DNA of 64,000 nt from Cyrtodaria siliqua (Eukaryota; Mollusca; Bivalvia; Adapedonta; Hiatellidae): positions 1 to 64,000 of the forward strand of contig JAWPHD010008236.1 in assembly GCA_037043455.1 (NCBI GenBank), given 5' to 3'. The translations under genes and the position numbers were made by a program. Each line of letters begins with the position of its first letter. Positions within the stretch are counted from its first letter, which is position 1. Positions 1 through 10,239 of this stretch are shown in pieces. The notes beneath the pieces are model-generated. The model was not told where the DNA came from. It was given only the letters and a program-made list of their open reading frames with translations, and searched no databases.

Positions 1-2119
1 AATAGAAGGTGATATAGATACCAGAATTGTAAATGTAATGTGTGCTTATTCCTATTATTAATTTGCTATAATATTTGATACATGACTAAGTAATGTTGTC
101 CTGGCCACCATTAAATAAAATTCAGTGCCACACTTCCTTGCTATTATACACAGGTCTTCCACTAAGGTTCAAATTTAGGAAGTTCAAACTTCCTGTATAT
201 CAAATTTGGATGTTCCTGGGGAAAATTTAGGAAGTTCCAGTGTTATCGCATGGCATTCATACTCAGTCTATGAGTCAGTGATTCCGCGTGGTGGTGAGGG
301 AAACAACACATCTAAATTGTTTAAAAGAACAAAAGGATATATAATCATCTATATGTTTATAAAAGAAAATATTTGATGACATCATTATATAAACAGTTTC
401 AAACTAAAAATACTTAAATTGCCTTTGCGTGCCATACCCCACCCACAAGTTTTATACAGTGAATTACATTTTGCAAACAGTTTTCAATTTATCAGTCCAG
501 GAAAGCTTTTAAATTGGCATACATTAATGAAAGGTATGTAAAACTGTCAAGTGTAGGAATAAATGTAACAGATTCTTTAATTTATTATCAAAGCAATCGA
601 TTGTTTTTGCCAGTGATAATTTCACTTCCATGTTTAGTCTCCATTTGCGAAGAGTTCTTTCCCCTAGGTTAGAGATTATTAAATAGTGTTTGTCTATCAG
701 TCTATTCGTTTCTATTTGTAATTTTGATAAATACATAGAAAAATGACACAAAGATATGTAGTAGGGGCTTGTAGGGACCCGTAGTAACAGACAAAAACAC
801 TTCTTCATGTTTCCACATTTATCACATAAATCAATCGATAACCACTGAAATATATTAAAATTACAATAAATATATGCATTCAACAATACATCAATTTACT
901 TTCTCACTTAACATCAATAGAATTAATACTTTCTCCCACAACACAATTTACAATACAATGAATTACAATATAGTGCCTTACAATATAATTGCAATGCCAT
1001 TTACAATAACATTTAATAAATAGCCAATGATCATTTTGTAATTCAAAAGATATTTAAAATACAATGCTCATCATTAATTACATTTAAAGATACACGACAC
1101 CTTTAAATATGAATGACTCAATAGCATTACATTAATCTTCTACAAATAACTTACAAGCATATGGTGCTATGGTGTTCCTGATGATTTTATACAATCACGT
1201 CACTATACCTCACATCAATATACTTCACATCGTCAACTTCTCATACCTGTATATTAAATGATGGAATAATCAATACACACGTAAATCTTCCATGAACACA
1301 TTTAGGCTATAATGAGATTTTAGGTACGTATGTAATTATAGGTTGTTTGCGTCTCCTTATTTAACATATACAATTAGCATAGTTACGCGTCTCATATTGC
1401 TTACATATGAATACAAAGACATATATTTCCATTAGATTTAAGGTACTTATTGTAATGAACTTAACTTTTTAAAAGAATATAAAACAATCACATCTTTAGT
1501 GAGAACTGACTGCCACAGACATAAAAGAAATAGCCTAAAAGGTATACTCTGTAGTAAGGAGTTTCAACTTTGTGGTCAATGAATATAAATTAAGCAATTT
1601 GGCATCGAGATTATACTGCTACTTTCATTTTGTGAAATGCGTGACTAAGCCAATTATCTAATTAACTCTCTCTCCTCTCACCAGCCACGCGTGTGACCTT
1701 GATAAAAACTGGACAAAACCGGTTTTACCTGTCAATTACAGGCTTCACTGAGTTTTAATTGCTTCACAACTTGTTTAGTCGGCAGTCTCAAATGAAATTA
1801 GATTAGATGGGCGGGGCTATAATCGGTAATTAACAGATTATGGAATGTCTGTATTAAAGAATCGCGGCGTACTTTGAAGTTTTTGGAAGTATACTGTACG
1901 CCTTTGATGTTAATTTTCGCCATGCAACTGTGATTTTTGGACGTAATTTACGGCCGTACGCCCGTTAACGGAAGCCTTGTATACAGTTCCTTTCTCATGT
2001 GCTAGTTCCAGTGTTTTAGTTTAAGTCGTTTTCTATTGAAGCAAACTCCAACAATTACAAATGAAAGAAAACACAAAATTACCGAAATGATGATATTTTT
2101 AATGGCGTTCTATTAATAC
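1..2119. other. Intronic or 5' flanking AT-rich sequence, no gene seen
   Basis: AT-rich DNA upstream of the first recognisable exon. I see no exon-like open frame with splice borders, no RNA gene and no family A-N repeat. Short open frames on either strand are what AT-rich DNA gives by chance. The stretch is probably intron of the plexin-like gene, because the first exon found begins in mid-domain and in mid-codon. Confidence 0.5.
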
Positions 2120-2123
2120 TTAA

Positions 2124-2665
2124 AGGGTATGTAGCGACACAGCGAAACCATCTTTATTATTGAGAGTCTGAAATACTTGAATAAGGGTGAAAGAATTATC
2201 AAAATCGGATGATAAACTAAAGAAGATGTGATTATTTGAAGGTTCTGTTGAAACGGATATGGAAGCGGCCATTTTGAGAGCTATGACATCACGATTCTAA
2301 ATGACCATATATGGAATATTTAAACATATCAATATTTACTGATTTATAGGAAAAAATGAGAGCAACTGTATGAAAAATACTAAATACTTAATGGCAACAA
2401 TGCTTTATATGACCAGTAAACAATCATTCATTTGCAGTGATTTTCTACGTTTTAAATGATATTTATCAATATTCCATATATGGTAATATGGAACTATGAT
2501 GTCATAGTTCTAAAAATGGCGTCTCCCGTATTCTTTTTAGAACAACTTTTAAATGGTCATATCTTTTTTGTTCATCATCCCATTTATGATAATTCTTTCA
2601 CCTTTTTCCAAGTTTTTCAAAACTCTCAATAACAGAGGTTGTTTGGCTGTGTCGCTACATTCCCT
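2124..2665. mobile_element. Palindromic foldback MITE with TTAA target duplication
   Basis: The two ends are inverted copies: the left starts AGGGTATGTAGCGACACAGC and the right ends with the complement of AGGGAATGTAGCGACACAGC. Both sides carry TTAA (2120-2123 and 2666-2669), a target-site duplication typical of the piggyBac and Kolobok superfamilies. Internal pairs are also inverted (CCATATATGG-containing blocks near 2310 and 2470; ATGACATCA near 2283 and ATGATGTCAT near 2498), so nearly the whole 542 bp could fold back. It has no coding capacity. It ends 73 bp before the acceptor of the first exon. Confidence 0.8.
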
Positions 2666-2738
2666 TTAACAATGTGTAACAGAATGTATTCAGTATCAGA
2701 CTTAGTTGATATGTTACTTTAATATTTTCTTTCATCAG

Positions 2739-2859
2739 AATCGTTTGTAAAGCAGGAGAACAAAAAAACACATCTGCTATAGGTATCGCTGGTGATGTTA
2801 TAGTTACTGTTGCCGGGAAACAATCCTCTGCATCCTCAAATGTAAAATATACCTACCAG
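2739..2859 (+). CDS. Plexin-like gene, exon 1 of 6 seen: end of an IPT/TIG domain
   Basis: A 121-nt exon between a tttcatcAG acceptor and a GTaagg donor. It enters in phase 2 (one leading base, then 40 codons) and ends in phase 0. The peptide begins IVCKAGEQ and ends NVKYTYQ. It has the IPT pattern of a conserved Cys, an acidic/Gly turn, a GDVIVTVAG strand and a final aromatic strand, so it supplies the C-terminal half of an IPT/TIG fold. IPT domains in plexins and Met/Ron receptors form the extracellular stalk between the ligand-binding head and the membrane. The exon follows a TTAA MITE by only 73 bp. The upstream exon giving the first half of this domain is not in the window. Plexin is favoured over other IPT proteins because of exon 6. 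Confidence 0.8.
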
Positions 2860-3057
2860 GTAAGGAAACTATTGTAACGTTTATGTCTGACAGTAACAGT
2901 ACTCATCAATGTCATTAAATTAATGTAGGGCTTGTATTTAGTTTACAAGAAATAAGAGCTGAACAGAACAGAACAGAACTGAACAGAATTCAACTAAATT
3001 TGTGTATAACTTCCCCCCATCTCTGCACATAACTTGGTATATATACTCATCTGTTAA

Positions 3058-3440
3058 AGATAAACAAAACATCAAACAGTTTTTAGCTGTACTGGCAAAA
3101 CAATTTTTATGGTGAACACGATAGGGCCGTCATTAATAATCAGATCTTTACCAAACTTAGCCAGGGTCTTTATCAATGAAAGCTCAGACATGTTTGAAAA
3201 CCAGACAGATCGGATTAGTTTCACCAGAGTTACAGCCCTTGATTTGCTAAAAAAATGCCATATTCTGCCTTATGAACACTTTCATTTATTATTTGATCTT
3301 TACCAAACTTGCACAGATTGTTATCATCATATATTGTATTATATACCTACCAATTTTGTGTAAATGTCGACCCCGGGGTCAAATTTGGCCACACCCCAGT
3401 TGTCACATGTTTTATATAGACTTGTATATGGAAAAACTTA
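3058..3440 (+). repeat. Decayed fragments of family B and family M arrays
   Basis: Positions 3109-3300 match the family B monomer found at 12.3-13.9 kb (ATAGGGCC, TCTTTACCAAACTT, GAAAGCTC, then AGAGTTA and GCCCTTGAT in order). Positions 3300-3440 change to the family M monomer (ACCCCGGGGTCAAATTTGGCC, GTTTTATATAGACTTGTATA). No clear head or tail is left. Orientation is plus, as for every other copy in the window. Confidence 0.65.
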
Positions 3441-3720
3441 AAAAGATCTGCTTCTTTGAAACCACAAGGCACAGAACTCTTATGTTGCCTGCAGCTTTGG
3501 GATTGCCATTCAGATTTGTGTTGTTCGTGCCAATCCTAAATCCAACATATCCCCAAAGGCTAAAACTGGATCAAATTTATTGAAATTTAATGAAATTTAA
3601 TTGCATCTCCAAAGAATTCATTCCATTCTTAGACTAACGAAATACCATAAATGTTCCTTTGATTTGGGCTCCATCAATATTATGTTATTATGCCCCTGAT
3701 GTTTGAAACGTGGTAGGATA
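3441..3720. other. Intron, nothing recognised
   Basis: Unique-looking sequence between the family M fragment and the left end of the mariner element. No splice-bounded coding block or RNA gene was seen. Confidence 0.4.
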
Positions 3721-3879
3721 CGAGGGATGTTCGATAAGTTTGTAGACTTTTCTCATAGCTCTTGCAATAATCCAAAATTATATGCCATCAGCGTAACGTT
3801 CTGATGTCATTTCTATAAATTCCGAATGTGACATCATTTATACCATTAAAAAATGACGCATGAGTTACTAAGAAATGCA

Positions 3880-5600
3880 GCCGAGCATTAGTGTTTAAGT
3901 GGCACAAACATTTTAAGTACGGCAGAGAAACCGTCTAAGATGACCAGCGATGCTGAAGGACAGCAACGGAAGAAAAACACTACCAGAGAAAGTGAAAGAC
4001 ATGATCAAGACGGATAGGCGGTTAATAGTTTGAGCATTAGTAGAGGAGTTTGATGTTTCAACTTCTATAATATACGAAATAGTAACAATTAACTTAAACA
4101 TGTCAAAGGTAAGTGCCAAGGTGGGTCCCATGACTTCTCTCAGAAAAGCTGAAAGGGAAGCAGATTGTTTCTTCTCTGTACTTCATCCAACGTTATGAAT
4201 CTGAAGAAGACTTTCTGAACAGGATAATAACAACAGATGAGACTTGGCTATGGCATTTTGATCCGGAGTCAGACACAATAATCAGTTTGGAAAACACCCC
4301 AGACTCCACCACCCAAGAATGCGAAGGTCATCAGATCGGGCAGCAAACACAATGTCATGTTCGTGTTCTTCATGGATCGAAGAGGGATGCATCTGCAGCA
4401 CCAGGTGCCCAATGGTCAGACAGTCAATGCAGATTATTATTCCAATGTAAGTTTTGGAATCTATAGCCCAGTGGTAGAGCACTGGGCCCACAAGCGGAAG
4501 GTCGTGGGTTCAAACCCCGCCGGATGCTGGTCTCTCCATTATCATCTTTCATTTATTCATTGCTTATCATTCATTACCATTCGGCAAAAATCCACCTTCT
4601 CGGCCCTCAAATTTGCTTCATGAGTAGTTAGTACCTCACTGCTGACTTGTGACGATGTTAGGCCGACGTTCACTGAAAGAAGGGAAGCTGTAGACAGAAA
4701 TTCGTTGGTTCTTTGTATGGCGCGTCTAAAGTATGCAGTGGCCAGTAGCCTAGTAGTGGCATAGTAGCTTGAATGGAGTACCATGGAGTACTAGGGGGAG
4801 GCTGTTTCACAGCAATAGACAATAACAGAAGACATATCAGCAATGTCCCAGAAACAGTACATTCCGAAGGAAAAAAGAGAAAAATCAGGTGTACTGCGGG
4901 TGAACAGCGAGAGTCGTCGCAGAAACGGAATATTCAGCGAGGCTTCAGCAGAAAGTATGTCAGAACAGATCACCATCTAGTAGGAGGGACAACAGCAGAG
5001 CTGGCGGAAGACGGAGTGAGGGGAGGCGAAAGAAAGGAGCAGATAAAAGGGGTTGAGAAGGTGGGCCAAAAAAAAAAAAAAAAAAAGTTTTTGGAATTTA
5101 AACAAAAAAGTTTTATTTAACAATATATTTTATCAAATCGAAATACAATAATAATTTAAGACTTATAATAATTATCATTTTATAAACATTTGTTGAATTG
5201 AACGCCATGACTAAGGTTTTTAAAATTAATGTTTTTCCGGTTGTCAAAAAGCACTTTGTTCGCGCCATCAGTAAGTAACGACCAGACATCTATCTTGACC
5301 GGGTGATATTTCACCAAGATAATACACCGCCTCACGCAAATTTAACACAACTAGAGATCGCACTCCTTGGTTTTGAGTTGCTGAACCACCCACCATACAG
5401 TACGGACTTTGCTCCGATGGACTTTTGAGGCTCAACTGAAGGAAATAAGGTTTGATAGTGCTGATGATTTAAAATGAGAAACTCAGAGAATTGTCTCAAC
5501 ATTTGACAGTAATTGGTATATTGAAATTGATGACAAATGGGTAACACGTCACCGTAAGTGTTTAAGACTCAGTAGTGACCATATTGAGAAAGTATGACTG
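3880..5600 (+). pseudogene. Mariner transposase pseudogene, split by insertions
   Basis: Mariner transposases cut and paste the element with a D,D34D catalytic core. The N-terminal part (about 3880-4190) has the helix-turn-helix block (WHKHFKYGRETV). The catalytic part begins near 4220 with TTDETWLWHFDPES, carrying the first Asp. At 4357-4450 comes FFMDRRGMHLQHQVPNGQTV, the usual block before the second Asp. The reading is then interrupted by inserted DNA from about 4450 to about 5230. It resumes with FHQDNTPPHA (second Asp) and HPPYSTDFAPMDF (third Asp), followed directly by a stop. Several frameshifts and stops are present, so no protein can be made. The three catalytic Asp residues are still visible, which suggests moderate age. 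Confidence 0.85.
4461..5084 (+). mobile_element. tRNA-derived SINE-like retroposon with poly(A) tail
   Basis: The left end (4463-4530) looks like a tRNA: TAGCCCAGTGGTAGAGCA fits an A box with D-arm and GGGTTCAAACCCC fits a B box (both internal RNA polymerase III promoter parts). The anticodon stem does not pair well, so this is a SINE head rather than a working tRNA. The right end is an 18-base A run. AAGTTTTGGAAT lies just before the head and an almost identical AAGTTTTTGGAAT follows the A run, consistent with a target-site duplication. About 135 bp more foreign DNA (to about 5230) lies before the mariner frame resumes, so the true right boundary could be further on. Confidence 0.6.
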
Positions 5601-5729
5601 TGACTCTGAAAGTCTCGCAACAACGTCAACTTAAAGTAATTTTGACGTCAACCAGGCCCCGGATGGCGGTTAGTGACTTCATTTACTTCTATGTAGAAAT
5701 GTCATTTGTGTATGTATTTACTCTCTTGT

Positions 5730-7014
5730 TAGCTCTACTGATCAGAGATCAGCTCTACTGATCAGAGATCAGCAGAGCTTATGCCGTGGTGCGGCGTCCG
5801 TCGTCCGTCTGTCCGTCTGTCTGTCCGTCAACTTTTTTTGTAGCGACAACTCCTCTGAAACTACTGAATGGATTTTCATGAAACTTTACAGAAATGTTGC
5901 CCATGAAGTCTAGTTGATCCTAGCAAAAATTCATGTTGATGTGAAATCCAAGATGGCCGCCAAATCTAAAAATAGGTTTTTAAAAAACAAGTTTGTAGCG
6001 ACTACTTCTTGAAAACTATAAGTGATATTGATATGGGACTTTTTCTAAAATGATCAGCATGACATGATGTTGGTCCTTGTCAAAAATTGTTTTGATTCAA
6101 CATTAAACATGGCTGCCAGCGGCCATCTTTGTTTACCTAGAATTATATAATGAAAACTTGTAGCGACTACTCCTCTGAAAGTACGGATTTTCATGAAACT
6201 TCACAGGAATGTTGCTTTTGATGTCTAATTGATCCTAGCAAAATTTAAGGTCAGCCGGAAATTCAAGATGGCCGCCACGATTAAAAATAAATTTTCAAAA
6301 TACAAGTTTGTAGAGACTTCTTCTTGAAAACTATAAGTGATATTGATATGGGACTTTTTCTAAAATAATCAGCATGACATGATGTTGGTCCTTGACAAAA
6401 ATCGTTTTGATTCAACGTTAAACATTGCTGCCAGCGGCCATCTTTGTTTACATAGAGTTATATAGTAAAAACTTGTAGCGACTACTCCTTTGAAACTACC
6501 TGGCGGATTTTCATGACACTTTACAGGAATGTTGCTCTTAATGTCTAATTGATTCCTAGCAAAATTTCAGATCGGCCAGAAATTCAAGATGGCCGCCACA
6601 GCTAAAAATAGATTTTTAAAAAAGAAGTTTGTAGCGACTACATCTTGAAAACTATAAGTGATATTGATATGGGACTTTTTGTAAAATGATCAGCATGACA
6701 TGATGGTTATCAGAGTCAAACATTATTTTGATTCGACGTTCAACATGGCTGCCAGTGGCCATCTTTGTTTACATAGAGTTATATAATGAAAACTTGTAGC
6801 GACTACTCCTCTGAAACTACTTGGCGGATTTTCATGAAACTTCACAGGAATGTTGCTCTTGATGTCTTATTAATCCTAGCAAAATTTCAGATCGGCCGCA
6901 AATTCAAGATGGCCGCCACGGCTAAAAATATTTTTTCAAAAAACAAGTCTGTAGGGACTACTTCCTGAAATCAAAATCAATCAGTAGAGCTTCAAGGTCA
7001 TTGACCTCTTGTTT
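5730..7014 (+). mobile_element. Family A element (copy A1a): head, 320-bp array, tail
   Basis: The head hairpin AGCTCTACTGATC-AGA-GATCAG is duplicated here before AGCAGAGCTTATG. Then comes a GTCCGTC/GTCTGTC box (about 5785-5830), and 320-bp monomers starting TTGTAGCGACTACTCCTCTG and containing CAAGATGGCCGCCA and GGCCATCTTTGTTTACATAG. The tail is CAGTAGAGCTTCAAGGTCA then TTGACCTCTTGTTT. The tail word CAGTAGAGCT is the complement of the head word AGCTCTACTG (subterminal inverted repeat). The structure fits a non-autonomous Helentron (HINE). It is inserted in the mariner. Confidence 0.7.
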
Positions 7015-7059
7015 AAAGATATGGTGAAAATACATTACTCTTTAACATGATGGTTTTCT

Positions 7060-7680
7060 TCATACCCCCGCAAACAAAGTTTGAGTGTGGGTATATAGGA
7101 GTCACTGCGGCAGTCGGTCTTTTTGTCGGTCGGTCAGTCTGTTAAATCTTGTGGAACGAACTTCTTCTACCATTTTCAAGATATGAAATTGAAACTTTGC
7201 ATACTTGATCAACATGAAAGTGTAGATGTGTGTAACACAATTTTGGTGCGGCTCACTCAATTCCATGCAGATTTATTTCCCTTGCACTTAGTCAAAATTG
7301 CTATATTCAGCATATGCAATATTATGGAGCGAACTTCTACAATTTTCAAGATATTGAATTGAAACTTCGTGTACATGATCATCATGAAGTGTAGATGTGA
7401 CACAATTTTGGTGCGTCTCATTCAATTCCATGCTGAGTTATTGCCTTTGCAAATAGTAAACATTGCTTTATTCAGCATATGAACTACATTTACAGTTTGG
7501 AAGATATTGAATTACAACTTTGTGTACATGATAAACATGAAGTGTCCATGTATGTGACACAGTTTTGGTGTGCTCAGTCAATGTCATGCAGAGTTATTGC
7601 CCTTGATATTACTAAACAATTGTTTGCGGGTGTATTTATCACCTTTGGTGATAGTTTTAGTTTTCATACTTGTACATTAG
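7060..7680 (+). mobile_element. Family F element: hairpin head and three monomers of about 153-170 bp
   Basis: The head CATACCCCCGCAAACAAAG...GTGTGGGTAT folds back on itself, followed by a GTCGGTCGGTCAGTCTG box. Three diverged monomers follow, each with TTTTCAAGATAT or AAGATATTGAA, at 7178, 7348 and 7501 (spacing 170 and 153). The right side repeats GTTTGCGGGTGT, complementary to part of the head, near 7621. It lies between two family A copies inside the mariner. Confidence 0.55.
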
Positions 7681-9051
7681 TTTTTAGCTCTGCTGATACA
7701 GAGTCTGATCAGCAGAGCTTATGCTGTGGTGTGGAGTCCGGCGTCCGTCTTTCCGGCCGGCCGTCCGTCTGTCCGTCCGTAAACTTTTATTTGTAGCGAC
7801 TACTCCTCTGAAACTAGTGGATGGATATTCATGAACCTTTACAGAAATTTTGCCCATGAAGTCTAGTTGGTCCTAGCAAAAATTCATGTTGTCGTGAAAT
7901 CCAAGATGGCCGCCAAAGCTAAAAATAGATTTTTAAAATACAAGTTTGTAGAGACTACTTCTTGAAAACTATAAGTGATATTGATATGCGACTTTTTCTA
8001 AAATGATCAGCATGACATGATGTTTGTCCTTGTCAAAAATCGTTTTGATTCAACGTTAAACATGGCTGCAAGCGGCCATCTTTGTTTACATAGAGTTATA
8101 TAGTAGAAACTTGTAGCGACTACTCCTCTGAAACTACTTGGCGGATTTTCATGAAACTTTACAGGAATGTTGCTCTTGATGTCTCATTGATCTTAGCAAA
8201 ATTTCAGATCGGCAAGAAATTCAAGATGGCCGCCACAGCTAAAAATAGATTTTTAAAAAATAAGTTTGTAGCGACTACTTCTTGAAAACTATAAGTGATA
8301 TTGAGATTGACTTTTTCTAAAATGATCAGCATGACATGATGTTGGTCCTTGTCAAAAATCGTTTTGATTCTACGTTAAACTTGGCTGCCAGCGTCCATCT
8401 TTGTTTACATAGAGTTATATAGTAAAAACTTGTAGCGACTACTTCTCTGAAACTACTTGGCGGATTTTCATGAAACTTTACAGGAATGTTGCTCTTAATG
8501 TCTTATTGATCCTAGCAAAATTTCAGATCGGCCAGAAATTCAAGATGGCCGCCACAGCTAAAAATAGTTTTTTAAAAAATAAGTTTGTAGCTACTACTTC
8601 TTGAAAACTATAAGTGATATTGATATGGGACTTTTTCTAAAATGATCAGCATGACATGATGGTTATCCGAGTCAAACATTATTTTGATTCGACGTTAAAC
8701 ATGGCTGCCAGTGGCCATCTTTGTTTACATAGAGTTATATAATGAAAACTTGTAGCGACTACACCTCTGAAACTATTTGACGGATTTTCATGAAACTTCA
8801 CAGGAATGTTTCTCTTGATGTCTTATTGATCCTAGCAAAATTTCAGGTCAGCCTGAAATTCAAGATGGCTGCCATGGCTAAAAATATAGTTTCAAAATAC
8901 AAATTTGTAGCGACTACTTCTTGAAAACTATAAGTGATATTGATATGGGACTTTTTCTAAAATGATCAGCATGACATGATGTTGGTCCTAGCAACTACTT
9001 CCTGAAATCAAAATCAATCAGTAGAGCTTCAAGGTCATTGACCTCTTGTTT
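7681..9051 (+). mobile_element. Family A element (copy A1b)
   Basis: It starts TTTTTAGCTCTGCTGATACAG with a slightly changed head, a GTCCGTC box at about 7740-7785, four 320-bp monomers, and the family A tail CAGTAGAGCTTCAAGGTCATTG ending CTCTTGTTT at 9051. Forty bases later the mariner right end begins. Confidence 0.7.
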
Positions 9052-9120
9052 AATTACAGAAAGTCTATGAACTTATCGAACATCCCTCATATATAGTGAT
9101 TGAAGTGTCACAATTCTTGC

Positions 9121-9676
9121 CAAACCCAGGTTTATATCTTCAAGGTTCATATACACCCAAACCCAGGTTTATACCTTCAAGGTTCATATAAACCCAAACC
9201 CAGGTTTATACCTTCAAGGTCCATATAAACCCAATCCCAGGTTCATACCTTCAAGGTCCATATAAACCCAAACCCAGGTTTATACCTTCAACGTCCATAT
9301 AAACCCAAACCCAGGTTTATACCTTCAAGGTCCATATAAACCCAAACCCAGGTTTATACCTTCAAGGTCCATATAAACCCAAACCCAGGTTTATACCTTC
9401 AAGGTCCATATAAACCCAAACCCAGGTTCATACCTTCAACGTCCATATAAACCCAAACCCAGGTTTATACCTTCAAGGTCCATATAAACCCAAACCCAGG
9501 TTTATACCTTCAAGGTCCATATAAACCCAAACCCAGGTTTATACCTTCAAGGTCCATATAAACGCAAACCCAGGTTCATACCTTCAAGGTCCATATAAAC
9601 CCAAACCCAGGTTTATACCTTCAAGGTCCATATAAACCCAAACCCAGGTTTATACCTTCAAGGTCCATATAAACCC
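9121..9676 (+). repeat. Minisatellite, 37-bp unit, about 15 copies
   Basis: The unit contains AAACCCAGGTTTATACCTTC followed by AAGGTCCATATAAACCC and recurs at exactly 37 bp. Most copies differ by none to two bases; common variants are GTTCATACC for GTTTATACC and ACGTCC for AGGTCC. The first unit (9121-9160) is the most diverged. There are no spacers. It starts 31 bp after the mariner right end and stops about 350 bp before exon 2. Confidence 0.92.
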
Positions 9677-10025
9677 TTACACTCAGGGCATCACATTGAA
9701 CCCCTGAGCCTCTTATTTCAGTACTTTCCGATTTATTTAAATATTTATTCAATTTCTGAAAAACAATTTAAATTTGGAGTATATATAATTATTCAAGTTG
9801 AATTACTGGTAAAAAAACATTAACTGACATATTTATTTCCACACTATTGCAACATTTTCTTAGATATGACTAAATGTAAATGCCCTTTATTGATGATGTT
9901 TAAGTCGTGAAAGTTAAACATATTATTGAAATTGTTATGTAATAAAACTTGTAAAAATATGTCCACCTACTATGAACTAATAATGCATATAGAATGTCAA
10001 GTTATAATGGTTATATATTCTCCAG
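9677..10025. other. Intron immediately upstream of exon 2
   Basis: Unique AT-rich sequence ending in the acceptor ATATTCTCCAG of exon 2. No repeat family was recognised. This is the only exon in the window whose acceptor has about 350 bp of non-repetitive sequence before it. Confidence 0.5.
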
Positions 10026-10204
10026 ACTATTACGATAACGGGCATGTATCCAACCTCAGGACCTATGGCAGGAGGTACCAGGGTAACAATAGTTGGTGAA
10101 CATCTGGGTGTTGGTAACAGAGAAGTGGGCGTAAAGTTTGGCAACGTACTCATTACAAATGCAGAAGTTTTACCAAAACTTGGATTTGATGCCAAATTAG
10201 AGAG
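10026..10204 (+). CDS. Plexin-like gene, exon 2: start of an IPT/TIG domain
   Basis: A 179-nt exon (59 codons plus two bases, phase 0 to phase 2) between tctcCAG and GTgatt. The peptide begins TITITGMYPTSGP, runs through MAGGTRVTIVGEHLGVGNRE and ends GFDAKLE. A Pro, Ser-Gly-Pro, Gly-Gly-Thr, hydrophobic strand, Gly, then Asn/His-Leu-Gly is the classical start of a plexin-type IPT domain. It joins exon 1 (ending TYQ) in phase 0. The split codon AG joins the first base of exon 3 to give Arg. The block after the FGN turn lacks the Cys normally found there (see findings). The open frame on the opposite strand here is a shadow. Confidence 0.87.
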
Positions 10205-10239
10205 GTGATTATGTAGCTTCATGAATAATTATAATCATA

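Larger units (their letters stand above)
3721..9089 (+). mobile_element. Mariner-family DNA transposon, heavily interrupted
   Basis: The terminal inverted repeats are about 30 bp: the left end reads GAGGGATGTTCGATAAGTT after a TA, and the right end is its complement followed by TA, giving the TA duplication expected of Tc1/mariner. Between them lie a broken transposase, a SINE-like insertion (4461-5084), and a later block of family A and F elements (5730-9051) between the 3' end of the transposase and the right end. Without the insertions the element would be about 1.3-1.4 kb, the normal mariner size. Confidence 0.8.

Noticed and set aside
4463..4535. Functional tRNA gene
   Set aside because: A and B boxes are visible but the anticodon stem does not pair and the sequence continues into a SINE body with a poly(A) tail.
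9121..9676. CRISPR-like array of 37-bp repeats
   Set aside because: The units follow each other directly with no spacers, and the setting is an animal intron. It is a minisatellite.
9977..10222. 81-codon minus-strand frame
   Set aside because: Antisense shadow of plexin-like exon 2.
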